Shown here one piece after another: positions 8,216 to 16,940 of a DNA stretch of 64,000 nucleotides (its first letter is position 1; each line of letters opens with the position of its first letter). The notes under the pieces were generated by a model. The model was not told the origin of the DNA. It saw only the letters and a program-made list of their open reading frames with translations, and did no database searches. This stretch comes from Shimia sediminis (GTDB taxonomy: Bacteria; Pseudomonadota; Alphaproteobacteria; Rhodobacterales; Rhodobacteraceae). The stretch spans positions 62,001 through 126,000 of the forward strand of contig NZ_RYZK01000010.1 in the NCBI RefSeq assembly GCF_003990645.1, given 5' to 3'. Both the position numbers and the translations under genes were made by a program.

Positions 8216-8281
8216 CGCAGTGAAATCGCACAAGAAATATCGGCCTTTCCCGGTCATTCCCAGTCGACAACGTGAATGTCC
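8216..8281 (+). repeat. Degenerate intergenic repeat, copy 1
   Basis: The stretch around CGGTCATTC...GTGAATGTCCG resembles, in inverse orientation, the stretch at about 20070-20160. Identity looks near 60 percent by eye, with shared blocks CCGGTCATTC and TGAATGTCCG. Neither copy lies in a gene. Confidence 0.35.
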
Positions 8282-8343
8282 GTTTTGGGCGCGCGCGAGA
8301 AAAGAGGATTTCCAAGCAAGTTGTGTGTCGCTGCAACATCCCG

Positions 8344-8994
8344 TTACGCAGCATTCAAGGTCAGAGCCTGAGCCAATGCACTCATCTTGGCCTTCGCCGC
8401 TTGACGTTCGGCCAGATCCCCAAAAAGCTTGTTGACCACCGCTTCGATATGGGCTGCGGCATCTTCTCGGTTCAGGCCACCAATTTGCAGACCGCACCGT
8501 AACCAGATGCCGTCAATCAGCAAGCTGACCGCATTTGCACCATGCTCAGCTTCCGCTTCCGTCATCCCAGTGTCTTTCAACGCTGACACCAGATTGCTGT
8601 GAAGCCGGCGATAGATGACAGTTTGGATCCTCTGGAATTGCGGGTTGTGCGGCACCTCTGCGCACATCGAAATCCAACCATGGGCAACTTCAGGCCGAAA
8701 TGTTGTTGGCGAGAAGTTGGCTTCGAGAATCCCATAGAACCTTTCCCATGGAGTTGAGGCCAGGTTCATCAGGGCAACCGCTTCTTTTCTGAGCGTGGCA
8801 TTCGCTTGCCGAAGGGCGGTTTCGATCAGGGTTTGTTTGTTCGAGAAGTAATGCAACACGCTGGCTTTCGAGGCCCCGGTGTGATCGGCCACCCGCTGCA
8901 ATGTGGTGCCTTGCATCCCGTGAACCGAGAGAACTTCGAAGGCGGCGGTGGCAAATTCCTCGCGCCTGATATCCGCAATGCTTTTCCGGCCCAT
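8344..8994 (-). CDS. BetI-like TetR family repressor
   Basis: 216 residues from ATG 8994, preceded by AGGAGG at 8 bases; the upstream GTG at 9003 lies inside that site. The TetR helix-turn-helix is GTTLQRVADHTGASKASVLHYF. The C-terminal half has RRLHSNLVSAL and LIDGIWLRCGL, matching BetI, the choline-sensing repressor of betaine genes. It is divergent from choX and shares a 114-bp promoter region with palindromic sites, so control of choline uptake is likely. No betA or betB lies nearby. Confidence 0.85.
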   Translation of the reverse strand: MGRKSIADIRREEFATAAFEVLSVHGMQGTTLQRVADHTGASKASVLHYFSNKQTLIETALRQANATLRKEAVALMNLASTPWERFYGILEANFSPTTFRPEVAHGWISMCAEVPHNPQFQRIQTVIYRRLHSNLVSALKDTGMTEAEAEHGANAVSLLIDGIWLRCGLQIGGLNREDAAAHIEAVVNKLFGDLAERQAAKAKMSALAQALTLNAA

Positions 8995-9026
8995 GATCGC
9001 CACCTCCTAAGCCAGGAGTATAATTT

Positions 9027-9080
9027 ATTGACTAATGGGTCAATCTATCCTATTGGTCCATTTACTGACCCACGGGTTAA
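9027..9080. promoter_or_regulatory. Candidate BetI-like operator between repressor and choX
   Basis: ATTGAC-TAATGG-GTCAAT at 9027-9044 is an inverted repeat with 6-bp arms. A weaker related site, CTGACCCACGGGTTAA, lies at 9065-9080, 37 bp away centre to centre. Position between the divergent TetR gene and choX suggests binding by the repressor. Confidence 0.55.
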
Positions 9081-9108
9081 TCAATTGACTGACGGGAGGA
9101 AAAGTCAA

Positions 9109-10035
9109 ATGAAACGGAAATTCTTCGGCGCAACGGCAACCGCAGCGCTTACACTTTTTGCCCAACACGCGGCCGCGAATTGCGACACGGTCCGAATGGC
9201 GGAGCCGGGGTGGTCCGATCTGGCACTGACGACGGGTGTGGCCAGCACAATTCTCGAAGGGCTGGGCTATTCGGCAGAAAGCAACGTTTTGGGGATTCCG
9301 GTGATCTACGAATCCATGGTCGCCAAAGACCTGGATGTCTTTCTTGGCTATTGGGATCCGGCGATGGAGACCTACTATCAAGCCTATCGCGACACGGGTG
9401 AGATCGAGACAGTTCACCAAAATCTCGAAGGGGCCAAATTCACCTTCGCCGTCCCGAAGTATGTCTATGACGCAGGCGTCACTGATTTTGCCCATTTGGC
9501 TGAACATGCCGACAAATTCGACAGCCAGCTTTATGGCATTGAACCCGGCTCCAATGAAATCATGCTGGATGTGGTTGGCAAAAATGCCTTTGGCCTTGGT
9601 AATTGGAAGGTTATCGAAAGCTCTGAGCAAGGAATGCTGGCGCAGGTGAAACGGAGTGCTCGGAAAGAAGACTGGATGGTATTTCTGGCCTGGGCACCAC
9701 ATCCCATGAATACAGAGTTCGAGATTGAATACCTTAGCGGCGGCGACGATTTTTATGGTCCGAATTTCGGTGGTGCCACTGTGCATACCCAAGTGCGCAA
9801 GGGGTATCTGGATGAATGCCCGAATGTCGGAAAACTCCTGACACAAATGACATTTGACGTGTCGATGGAAAGCGAAGGCATGGATTATATTCTGGCAGAC
9901 GGCGAGGACCCCAATGATGCTGGCGCACGCCTTTTGAAGGCCCATCCGAAGTATCTTGAGATCTGGCTTCAGGGTGTGACTGCCAAGGGTGGTGGTGATG
10001 GTTTGGCGGCCGTTCGGACCCATCTTGGGCTTTGA
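9109..10035 (+). CDS. choX: Choline ABC transporter, periplasmic binding protein
   Basis: 308 residues from ATG 9109, chosen because GGGAGGA lies 8 bases upstream and a signal peptide follows (1 to about 23, ending QHAAA). The mature protein tracks Sinorhizobium ChoX closely: EPGWSDLALTTGVASTILEG, DLDVFLGYWDPAMET, LAWAPHPMNTEFEIEYLSGG and ECPNVGKLL, ending GGDGLAAVRTHLGL. The aromatic residues of the choline cage are visible (Trp35, the Trp of YWDP, the Tyr of PKYVY, the Trp of AWAPHP). It captures choline in the periplasm and delivers it to ChoW/ChoV. Confidence 0.93.
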   Translation: MKRKFFGATATAALTLFAQHAAANCDTVRMAEPGWSDLALTTGVASTILEGLGYSAESNVLGIPVIYESMVAKDLDVFLGYWDPAMETYYQAYRDTGEIETVHQNLEGAKFTFAVPKYVYDAGVTDFAHLAEHADKFDSQLYGIEPGSNEIMLDVVGKNAFGLGNWKVIESSEQGMLAQVKRSARKEDWMVFLAWAPHPMNTEFEIEYLSGGDDFYGPNFGGATVHTQVRKGYLDECPNVGKLLTQMTFDVSMESEGMDYILADGEDPNDAGARLLKAHPKYLEIWLQGVTAKGGGDGLAAVRTHLGL

Positions 10036-10053
10036 GGAACAGGGACCGGATCT

Positions 10054-10947
10054 GTGAGTATGCGTAGAACCATTCCGGGTCCGTGCCCCATTTATGTGGA
10101 AGTGCGTGGGCGTGACACTGCGCCCTGCATTGTTCTTTTGCTTGGGCTTGGGATGCAATTGGGCGAATGGCCGAAGGATTTCCTTGACGAACTTGCACGT
10201 GACTTTCGGGTGATCTGTATCGAAAATCGCGACATGGGGCGATCTGGTCGATGTGGCTCGGATGAGGAGCCGCTTGACGAACGCTACGATGGAAATGCAC
10301 CGCGACTGCCATACACATTGTTCGACATGCGCGATGATGTGATGCGGGTTTTGCAGGAACTGGATGTGTGCCGCTTTGCTGTCGTCGGGTTTTCCATGGG
10401 AGGGATGATTGCCCAACTTGTCGCAGGACAGGCGGGTGGCAGGCTGACCGCCTTTGTGCAGATTTGCAGCTCGGCTGGAGAAGCAGATGCCCCCATCCCC
10501 CCGCCCGCCCTGAAGCGCTTCAAGCGCATCTCGCGTGGGTTTGAAACAGAGGCTGAAATGCTGGAGTGGTTCGAGGAGGACCTGATCTGGTGTGCAGCCC
10601 CGTCAAAGATGACCCGGGCCGAGGCCGTGGAGGTGGCTGAGGCGATGCAAATCTCGGGGTTCACGACTGGTGGCTACACCAGACAACTGGCTGCGATCAG
10701 GTTTTCTGGCGATCGCACCGATTACCTGAGAAGGATCGCGGCTCCTTCCCTTGTCATCGGAGCAGATCAGGATCGTTGCCTTGCTTCTGAAAGTTCACGC
10801 CGAGCCCATGCTCTGATCCCGGGATCAAAGCTCAGGATGTTCGACGGCGTGGGCCACAGCCTTGACGAAAAAATGTTGGGGCATCTGACGAACTGGCTTT
10901 TTGCGACCATCCCGGGCGCTCTGCCGACGACGCAGGCAACATACTAA
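10054..10947 (+). CDS. Alpha/beta hydrolase within the choline uptake operon
   Basis: 297 residues from GTG 10054 (ATG 10060 is an alternative). The alpha/beta hydrolase fold shows the nucleophile elbow GFSMGG (Ser114), an acid candidate in VIGADQDR and the catalytic His in GVGHSLDE. There is no signal peptide, so it is cytoplasmic. It sits between choX (18-bp gap) and choW, which is unusual for cho operons as I know them. A role in hydrolysing an imported choline ester is a guess from context; a general esterase is equally possible. Confidence 0.85.
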   Translation: MSMRRTIPGPCPIYVEVRGRDTAPCIVLLLGLGMQLGEWPKDFLDELARDFRVICIENRDMGRSGRCGSDEEPLDERYDGNAPRLPYTLFDMRDDVMRVLQELDVCRFAVVGFSMGGMIAQLVAGQAGGRLTAFVQICSSAGEADAPIPPPALKRFKRISRGFETEAEMLEWFEEDLIWCAAPSKMTRAEAVEVAEAMQISGFTTGGYTRQLAAIRFSGDRTDYLRRIAAPSLVIGADQDRCLASESSRRAHALIPGSKLRMFDGVGHSLDEKMLGHLTNWLFATIPGALPTTQATY

Positions 10948-10984
10948 CTGGACCGGCACATTCGTGCGAGGGGAGACAAATACA

Positions 10985-11818
10985 ATGGAATGGTTGGAAG
11001 ATAACAAGATCCCGCTTGGGAAAGCCGTTCAGCGATTCATCGAATGGCTGACCGATGGGTTTTACTGGGTATTTGATGCTATATCGGCTGCACTTGAGGC
11101 GGTCATCCTTGCGCTTCTGTGGCTGCTTCAGGCCCCCCACGCTTTTGTTGTGATCACAGTGATTACCGCACTATCCTGGTTCGCGCGCCGTTCCGCCGGC
11201 TTTTCACTGTTTACGGCCTTCGGGCTGCTGTTGATCATCAACCAGGGCTATTGGGTTGAAACAACCGAGACGCTGGCATTGGTGCTGGCATCAGCCGTGG
11301 TGTGCATGGGGGTTGGCGTTCCGCTGGGAATTGCTGCTGCGCGCAAGCCATGGCTGCATCGGGTGATGGAGCCGATCCTTGATCTGATGCAAACCATTCC
11401 AACCTTCGTGTATCTGATCCCGGCGCTCATCCTGTTTGGGCTGGGCATGGTGCCGGGGCTGATTGCGACCGTGATCTTCGCCATTCCGGCCCCGATCCGC
11501 CTGACCCATCTTGGGATCACGTCGACGCCGACATCGCTGCTGGAGGCGGGCAAAGCCTTTGGATCCACGCCCCTGCAGATGATGTGGAAGATCGAGTTGC
11601 CTTACGCGATGCCGCAAATCATGGCCGGGTTGACCCAGACCATCATGCTGTCGCTTTCGATGGTGGTGATTGCAGCACTTGTTGGGGCCGACGGGTTGGG
11701 GGTGCCAACACTGCGGGCGTTGAATTCGGTGAATGTCGCCAAGGGATTTGAAGTTGGGATCGCCATTGTCCTTGTTGCGATCATTTTCGACCGAATGTTC
11801 AAGCGGAAAGGAGCCTAA
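10985..11818 (+). CDS. choW: Choline ABC transporter, permease
   Basis: 277 residues from ATG 10985, preceded by GAGGGGAG; the open frame runs back into the hydrolase gene. It has about six membrane segments and the permease signature region EAGKAFGSTPLQMMWKIELPYA, which contacts the ATPase. It resembles the ProW/OpuAB/ChoW family. It forms the inner membrane channel with ChoV. choV starts 1 base after its stop. Confidence 0.92.
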   Translation: MEWLEDNKIPLGKAVQRFIEWLTDGFYWVFDAISAALEAVILALLWLLQAPHAFVVITVITALSWFARRSAGFSLFTAFGLLLIINQGYWVETTETLALVLASAVVCMGVGVPLGIAAARKPWLHRVMEPILDLMQTIPTFVYLIPALILFGLGMVPGLIATVIFAIPAPIRLTHLGITSTPTSLLEAGKAFGSTPLQMMWKIELPYAMPQIMAGLTQTIMLSLSMVVIAALVGADGLGVPTLRALNSVNVAKGFEVGIAIVLVAIIFDRMFKRKGA

Positions 11819-11819
11819 A

Positions 11820-12866
11820 ATGACTGATACGATGGTGAAATTCGACAACGTCAATATCGTCTTCGGGGACCGCCCGGATAGTGCGTTGCCTTTGATGGAC
11901 AAGGGGCTTTCGCGCGCTGAGGTTCAGGAACAATCTGGCCAGGTGCTGGGGGTGCACAATTGCTCTATCGACGTCAAGAACGGCGAGATTCTGGTTCTGA
12001 TGGGCCTGTCCGGCTCGGGCAAATCGACTCTTTTGCGGGCGGTGAACGGCCTAAACCCCGTGGTGCGCGGCAAGGTTGAAGTCAATACCGGTCAGGGATT
12101 GATTGACGTGGTTGGGGCCCCTGAGCGAGAACTGCGAAAAATCCGAACCGATCGCGTGGCGATGGTGTTTCAGCAGTTTGGTTTACTACCTTGGCGCAGC
12201 GTGATCGACAATGTCGCCTATGGTCTGGAAGTCTCTGGTATGCCCCGTGAAGATCGCTATGCCCGCGCCCGTGAGCAACTTGAACTGGTGCATCTGGAAG
12301 ATTGGGCAGATCGCAGAGTTCAGGAGCTGTCCGGTGGGATGCAACAACGTGTCGGTCTGGCCCGTGCCTTTGCGACAGACGCACCGATCCTGCTGATGGA
12401 TGAGCCCTTCTCTGCTTTGGACCCGTTGATCCGCAACAAACTGCAGGATGAACTTCTGGAGTTTCAACAAAAGCTTGGCCGCACGATTATCTTTGTCAGT
12501 CACGACCTCGATGAAGCGCTTAAGATCGGGTCGCGCATCGCGATTATGGAGGGTGGGCGGATTGTCCAATGTGCCGAGCCGCAGGAAATCGTATTGAACC
12601 CCGCGACCCCCTATGTTGCGGAATTCGTGGCTCATATGAACCCGTTGAATGTGCTCAGGGCGGCGGAAATTATGACCGCAGCCAGTACCGCCCCATCGAA
12701 AGACATGCGGACCATTTCCACTGCCACGCCTCTGAAACAGGTCATTTCCATGTTGGTTGAAGATCCCAGCGACATCGTTGTGATGGGGGAGGCTGGCCCG
12801 CTTGGGGTGATAGACACCCAAACTGCGCTTTCCAGTTTGCTTCGGACACAGGCGCTGGTTCCATAA
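11820..12866 (+). CDS. choV: Choline ABC transporter, ATP-binding protein
   Basis: 348 residues from ATG 11820; the start is set by the Shine-Dalgarno AAAGGAG in the end of choW. Walker A is GLSGSGKST (62-70), the Q-loop follows in VFQQFGLLPW, the signature is LSGGMQQR and Walker B is ILLMDEP. The long N-terminal insert (DKGLSRAEVQEQSG) and the CBS-like C-terminal tail are typical of ProV/ChoV. It energises choline import. It is the last gene of the operon and converges on the flavoprotein at 12966. Confidence 0.93.
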   Translation: MTDTMVKFDNVNIVFGDRPDSALPLMDKGLSRAEVQEQSGQVLGVHNCSIDVKNGEILVLMGLSGSGKSTLLRAVNGLNPVVRGKVEVNTGQGLIDVVGAPERELRKIRTDRVAMVFQQFGLLPWRSVIDNVAYGLEVSGMPREDRYARAREQLELVHLEDWADRRVQELSGGMQQRVGLARAFATDAPILLMDEPFSALDPLIRNKLQDELLEFQQKLGRTIIFVSHDLDEALKIGSRIAIMEGGRIVQCAEPQEIVLNPATPYVAEFVAHMNPLNVLRAAEIMTAASTAPSKDMRTISTATPLKQVISMLVEDPSDIVVMGEAGPLGVIDTQTALSSLLRTQALVP

Positions 12867-12965
12867 GCGGGGGTGGATCCGAACTGTTCGGTGCTGGGTT
12901 GCAAATGACAAACAGAAAGGTCTGTCACTAAAGTCCCGGACATTTTTTCACCACATCACCCCATC

Positions 12966-14300
12966 CTACCGCATGTTAAACAGCTCCTGGTGAAAATCAC
13001 CGGCTGGCAGACCATTCGATACCAAATCAGAGCGGATTGCCTTGCCGAATGGGCCTGGCCCGCAGAACCAGACGCTGGCTGATTTCCAATCGGGAACCTC
13101 ATGGCGCAAAAGCTGTGGACTGATCCGTTCACCTTGGTCCGCGACGAAAAGGTGAAGGTTGACGTTTGCTGCTTTTGCGTCCTTGATCAGGAGCTCAACC
13201 ACCTCAGCCTGAATGTTCGGAATGGCATAGAACAGGTCAATTTCTTGATCACTGGGAGTCATCTCCCTTTGTTTCATCCTGGCAATAAAGGGGGTGATCC
13301 CGATCCCGCCGGCAACCCAGATCTGGCGCGGTTTGTCATCATCAAAGGTGAAGCAGCCATACGGGCCCTCGACAAGCGCCTGGCCTCCCTCTTTCAGGCT
13401 TTCAGGGAGTAGCTCGGTGTAGTCACCAAGCCCACGGGTCACGATCATGATGTTGCGTATGGATGGGTCCCAGGCTGACGCGATGGTGAAGGGATGCTTG
13501 CCTTCCTTGCGATCGAAAGTAACGAACGCAAACTGCCCCGCCTTGTGGCCCTTCCAACGCCTATCCAATTTGATATGCGACGAGATCGCCCGAATGTCTG
13601 GAAAAGGCCGGACAAAGCCGATTACGCCGCTGGTCCGGTTGCGTCGGCCGATCTGGCGTGTCAGCGCAAGCACTGCGGAAACGACGCCGCCAAGGGAAAG
13701 AACAGCGACGGCGATGCCAACGGGGTGTTGCCAGGCCCAGAAATCCATCAGCACAACCGAATGGAATGCCGCCAATAGATAGGTAGCGGCAAGCAGCGTG
13801 TGAGTTGAGGCAAAATACTTGTAGGGGACCCATTTGATCAGCGCAGCGGTGACCAGAAAGATCGACGGATAAAACGCGAAATTGGCCATGGTGCCAGCAA
13901 CGTCATGCAGGCCGCTAAACAGTGTCTCAATCGTGCCTGCGGGTATTTCGGCCGTCGCCAACAGGCTTTCTCCGACCTTTTCCTCGGTCATTCCCATTCT
14001 ACCTGCAACACGAAGCGTCAGCCAATGGGCCAGCATCAGGATCAGCGCCGAAATGCCAAGCCATTTGTGCAGCCTGTAGGCTTTGTCGAGACCGTTCAGC
14101 CGCTGTTCCAGCCACGTCGAACGGGTCGCCAGAATGATCGTCACACTCATGACCACGATCGCAAGCACTCCGGAAAAGCGCAAGAGGAGCTTGAAAGTGA
14201 CAAGCGTGTCGGACCAGTCCGCCAGGCCAGAGAAGGAAAAGAGCCACAGAAGGGATGGCCCTAACAGAATGCCCCAGAAGGCGATCTTGATGTTTTTCAT
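12966..14300 (-). CDS. Ferric-reductase-like membrane flavoprotein
   Basis: 444 residues from ATG 14300. The N-terminal half is a six-helix ferric-reductase-type domain with two histidine pairs suited to two b haems (HKWLG...AHWL and STHTLL...FHSV). The C-terminal half is a ferredoxin-NADP reductase module: FAD motif HPFTIAS, NAD(P) loop GGIGITPF and the end segment VWFCGPGPFGKAIRSDL. It would move electrons from NAD(P)H across the membrane. It lies 120 bp downstream of the flavodoxin-like gene on the same strand. Confidence 0.87.
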   Translation of the reverse strand: MKNIKIAFWGILLGPSLLWLFSFSGLADWSDTLVTFKLLLRFSGVLAIVVMSVTIILATRSTWLEQRLNGLDKAYRLHKWLGISALILMLAHWLTLRVAGRMGMTEEKVGESLLATAEIPAGTIETLFSGLHDVAGTMANFAFYPSIFLVTAALIKWVPYKYFASTHTLLAATYLLAAFHSVVLMDFWAWQHPVGIAVAVLSLGGVVSAVLALTRQIGRRNRTSGVIGFVRPFPDIRAISSHIKLDRRWKGHKAGQFAFVTFDRKEGKHPFTIASAWDPSIRNIMIVTRGLGDYTELLPESLKEGGQALVEGPYGCFTFDDDKPRQIWVAGGIGITPFIARMKQREMTPSDQEIDLFYAIPNIQAEVVELLIKDAKAANVNLHLFVADQGERISPQLLRHEVPDWKSASVWFCGPGPFGKAIRSDLVSNGLPAGDFHQELFNMR

Positions 14301-14420
14301 GTCGAACCTGCGCGCTGAATTCGGGCGAGGCCAAGCCAAGCCCAAAAGCAATGGTGAGTATGTTTTTAGGAATTATGTGCGACGCGGATTTAGGGCGGGG
14401 GCCCCCACAAGCGCATACCG

Positions 14421-15035
14421 TCAGGCAAGCTGGTGCATCTCGGTCTCGACCTGGGCCAGCCATTCCTCGCGCTGCTCAGGTTTGACGAATTTCACTGAGT
14501 TGAAGCTGATCCAGCGGCGCTTCTTGATACCAATTTTCCAGAACGTGCCCAAAAGAAGCGCCTTCTTGATCGCGTTGCCAAAAAGGAGGCGATAGATCAG
14601 CCCAGGCGTATTCATCGTGGTGATCATCGTCACCCCCTTCAGGCGCTCCATGCGCAGTGTCATACCCTTGTTGCTCGGAGTATAGTCATAGACGAAGCCG
14701 GGAAAGATCAGCTTGTCGATGAAACCCTTCATCAGGGCAGGCATGAGCTCCCACCAGATAGGAAAGATGAACAGAATATGGTCGGCCTGCTCGATGCGCG
14801 CCATGTAGTCCCTGAGCTGTGGATCCAGTAGTTCGGTTGCCCCTGTGCGGTTGCTTTGCGCGGTGACAAAGGCCTTCAGGTCCTTGGCCCGCATGACGGG
14901 GTCGAACCCATCGTTATCCAAGGGGATAAGATCGGTTTCGTGACCTGCCGCATGAAGGCCGGACAGGGTCGATTGCAGCAGGGCATTGCAGAAACTTCCC
15001 TCGTAAGGGTGATTGAAAACGACAAGAACGCGCAT
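14421..15035 (-). CDS. Flavodoxin-fold NAD(P)H:quinone oxidoreductase family protein
   Basis: 204 residues. It starts MRVLVVFNHPYEGSFCNAL, the FMN/FAD phosphate loop of the DT-diaphorase/MdaB-like family, and has LFIFPIWWELMPALMKGFIDK, the isoalloxazine-binding segment. It is probably a cytoplasmic two-electron quinone reductase. The gene reads away from the Crp/Fnr-type regulator, and a 21-bp element in its promoter region is also found before the efflux genes. Confidence 0.88.
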   Translation of the reverse strand: MRVLVVFNHPYEGSFCNALLQSTLSGLHAAGHETDLIPLDNDGFDPVMRAKDLKAFVTAQSNRTGATELLDPQLRDYMARIEQADHILFIFPIWWELMPALMKGFIDKLIFPGFVYDYTPSNKGMTLRMERLKGVTMITTMNTPGLIYRLLFGNAIKKALLLGTFWKIGIKKRRWISFNSVKFVKPEQREEWLAQVETEMHQLA

Positions 15036-15088
15036 GGCTGGTATCCTCGATTAACTGGTTGAGGAGACCTTATTGTTGTCGCCGCCAC

Positions 15089-15109
15089 AGGCGCATTATC
15101 GTTTGTTAA
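15089..15109 (-). promoter_or_regulatory. Shared 21-bp element, copy before the flavodoxin-like gene
   Basis: Read on the minus strand it starts TTAACAAACGATAATGCGCC and has one further base (T), identical to 15718-15738 on the plus strand. It overlaps the stop codon of the Crp/Fnr-type gene and lies 54 bp before the flavodoxin-like start. In this copy TCGTT-AACA-AACGA forms a 5-bp inverted repeat. Confidence 0.7.
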
Positions 15110-15651
15110 CGAACCTCGATTTTGTTGCGGATCCGGCTGAGCGACACCGGGGTAATACCAAGGAACGAGGCCAGATAATGCTGCGGGACCGTCTCGCACA
15201 GAATTGGCTGGTGTTTCAGCAGATCGCGGTAGCGTTGTTCCGGGCTTTCCATGATGCGATTCAGGAACAGGCCCTGATAATCCGCCATTCGCGCGACCAG
15301 CATGTCAAACAGCAGGTCCTTGAAGCCCACATCGTGCGCCATATGATCCTGAAACTGTTCCCTGGTGACCGTATGCACCACCGAAGGCAGGATTGCCTCA
15401 ATGCCAAAGCGGCTTGGCTTGCCATGAAAAAAGCTTTCCAACGACGCCACCGTATCTCCGGGCAGAAAGAACTGCACCGTGATGTCATTGCCGTCATCAT
15501 TATACCAAAGTCGCAGGCATCCGCTTTCGACGAAATGGGCGTGGGTACTGACGTCGCCCTGATGCAGCAGAGGCTGACGCTTGGCGTACTCCTCGCGCCG
15601 CGCCGCGAGGCGAATAGCATCCAGCAACTTCTCACGAGCTTTCATCGACAT
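15106..15651 (-). CDS. Crp/Fnr family transcriptional regulator
   Basis: 181 residues from ATG 15651; ATG 15645 or an upstream start up to 15705 are possible because no clear ribosome binding site is seen. It has a cyclic-nucleotide-binding beta roll (LLHQGDVSTHAHFVESGCLR, FFLPGDTVASLESF) and a C-terminal recognition helix (ASFLGITPVSLSRIRNKIE). There is no cysteine cluster for an iron-sulfur sensor. It lies between the redox genes and the RND genes; identical elements in front of both suggest it controls them. Confidence 0.85.
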   Translation of the reverse strand: MSMKAREKLLDAIRLAARREEYAKRQPLLHQGDVSTHAHFVESGCLRLWYNDDGNDITVQFFLPGDTVASLESFFHGKPSRFGIEAILPSVVHTVTREQFQDHMAHDVGFKDLLFDMLVARMADYQGLFLNRIMESPEQRYRDLLKHQPILCETVPQHYLASFLGITPVSLSRIRNKIEVR

Positions 15652-15717
15652 GCGCACTTTTAGTTTCAGGCGGTCTGCTGCACGTTTCGGCCCGACCCTC
15701 ACCAAACTTGAATTCTA

Positions 15718-15738
15718 TTAACAAACGATAATGCGCCT
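15718..15738 (+). promoter_or_regulatory. Shared 21-bp element, copy before the RND operon
   Basis: Exact inverted copy of 15089-15109. It lies 67 bp upstream of the Crp/Fnr ATG (minus strand) and 86 bp upstream of the adaptor ATG at 15824, with the same orientation relative to the downstream genes as the other copy. Confidence 0.7.
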
Positions 15739-15823
15739 ATGCTTGTCGGTCCATATCCATCGTGCCGAGCAACGGATTTATGGCGCCCAGTTTGCGGGCG
15801 CAAAGGGCTGCAAGGACTGGACC

Positions 15824-16939
15824 ATGGCACGAATTGTGATGACATCTCTTCCCCTCGTGATGCTGCTGGCGGGGTGTTGGGGCGAAGAACTCGAACCGCC
15901 AAAAGAGATCATTCGCGGATTGAAAACCCATATTGTGACGGAAACTGAGGTCTCGATGGTCCGTCGGTTTCCAAGCGTGTTGCAGCCTTCCGACTTGACC
16001 ACCTTGTCCTTCGAGGTGCCCGGGTCGTTGCAGCAGGTCAATCTGTCGATTGGTCAAGTCGTATCCGAAGGGGATGTACTGGCCCAGTTGGATCCAACCA
16101 GCCTTGAAATCCAGCTGGAAAATACCCTCGCCGTGGTCAATCAGGCCAAAGCGGAGCATGAAAATGCGACCAATACATTGGAACGCCGACGCACATTGCT
16201 TGAACGTGGGGCGGTCACCCAAGTCGCGGTGGACAATGCCAAAACAGAGTTTCTCGCCTCGCAGGCTGCGCTTAATCAGGCGCAACAGATGGCCGAAGCC
16301 GCACGAACGGATCTTACCAAAACAACGTTGCACGCGCCGTTTGCAGGGGTGGTGAATTCAGTCAGCGCCAATTCCTATGCAACCGTTGGGGCGGGTGTGC
16401 CGATTGCCACCCTTTACGCGCCGGATCAGTTCGAGGCGAGCTTCTCGGTCAATTTCGAAACCGCTGGGCAAATGGTTGTTGGCACGCCGGCAAGGTTGCG
16501 CCTCGCAGATGTTCCCACCACTCGTGTCGAAGGGGTGGTGACAGAACTGGGGCAGCGGGCGGATGCGGTGTCGGCCTATCCTGTTGTGGTGTCGTTGACC
16601 GATGCAGACCCATTGCTCAAAGCTGGGATGGCGGTTGAAGTTGAACTGGAGTTTCCCCTGCCGCAAACCGAAGGCTTCCTGTTGCCCATGAGCACGATCA
16701 GCCCCGACCTCAGCACGGTCGAGGACCCGGCAAAAAATCGCGACGAAGATTTTGTCGTCTATGTATTTGACCCCACCTCTGGCACTGTCAACCAGCGCAA
16801 GATCGAGGTCTCGGGGGTGCGGGGCAATTCCCTGATCGTGACGGATGGGTTAAGCGCTGGCGAACATGTCGCCTCTGCGGGCGTGTCCTTCCTACGCCAT
16901 GGACAGAAGGTTCGTCTGTTGAAAGCGGAGGGCGAATAA
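15824..16939 (+). CDS. RND efflux periplasmic adaptor lipoprotein
   Basis: 371 residues from ATG 15824 (AAGGA upstream); the open frame starts at 15731 but overlaps the promoter element. A lipobox LLAGC puts the lipidated cysteine at residue 18. The HlyD/AcrA pattern follows: a lipoyl half (VPGSLQQVNLSIGQVVSEGD), a coiled-coil hairpin (about 100-160), the second lipoyl half (LHAPFAGVVNSV) and a beta barrel. It links the RND pump to an outer membrane channel. The pump gene starts 1 base after its stop. Confidence 0.92.
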   Translation: MARIVMTSLPLVMLLAGCWGEELEPPKEIIRGLKTHIVTETEVSMVRRFPSVLQPSDLTTLSFEVPGSLQQVNLSIGQVVSEGDVLAQLDPTSLEIQLENTLAVVNQAKAEHENATNTLERRRTLLERGAVTQVAVDNAKTEFLASQAALNQAQQMAEAARTDLTKTTLHAPFAGVVNSVSANSYATVGAGVPIATLYAPDQFEASFSVNFETAGQMVVGTPARLRLADVPTTRVEGVVTELGQRADAVSAYPVVVSLTDADPLLKAGMAVEVELEFPLPQTEGFLLPMSTISPDLSTVEDPAKNRDEDFVVYVFDPTSGTVNQRKIEVSGVRGNSLIVTDGLSAGEHVASAGVSFLRHGQKVRLLKAEGE

Positions 16940-16940
16940 G

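Noticed and set aside
9040-10416. 458-codon open frame on the minus strand opposite choX
   Set aside because: It is the antisense of a gene with signal peptide and clear ChoX motifs; its translation is His-rich and shows no domain.
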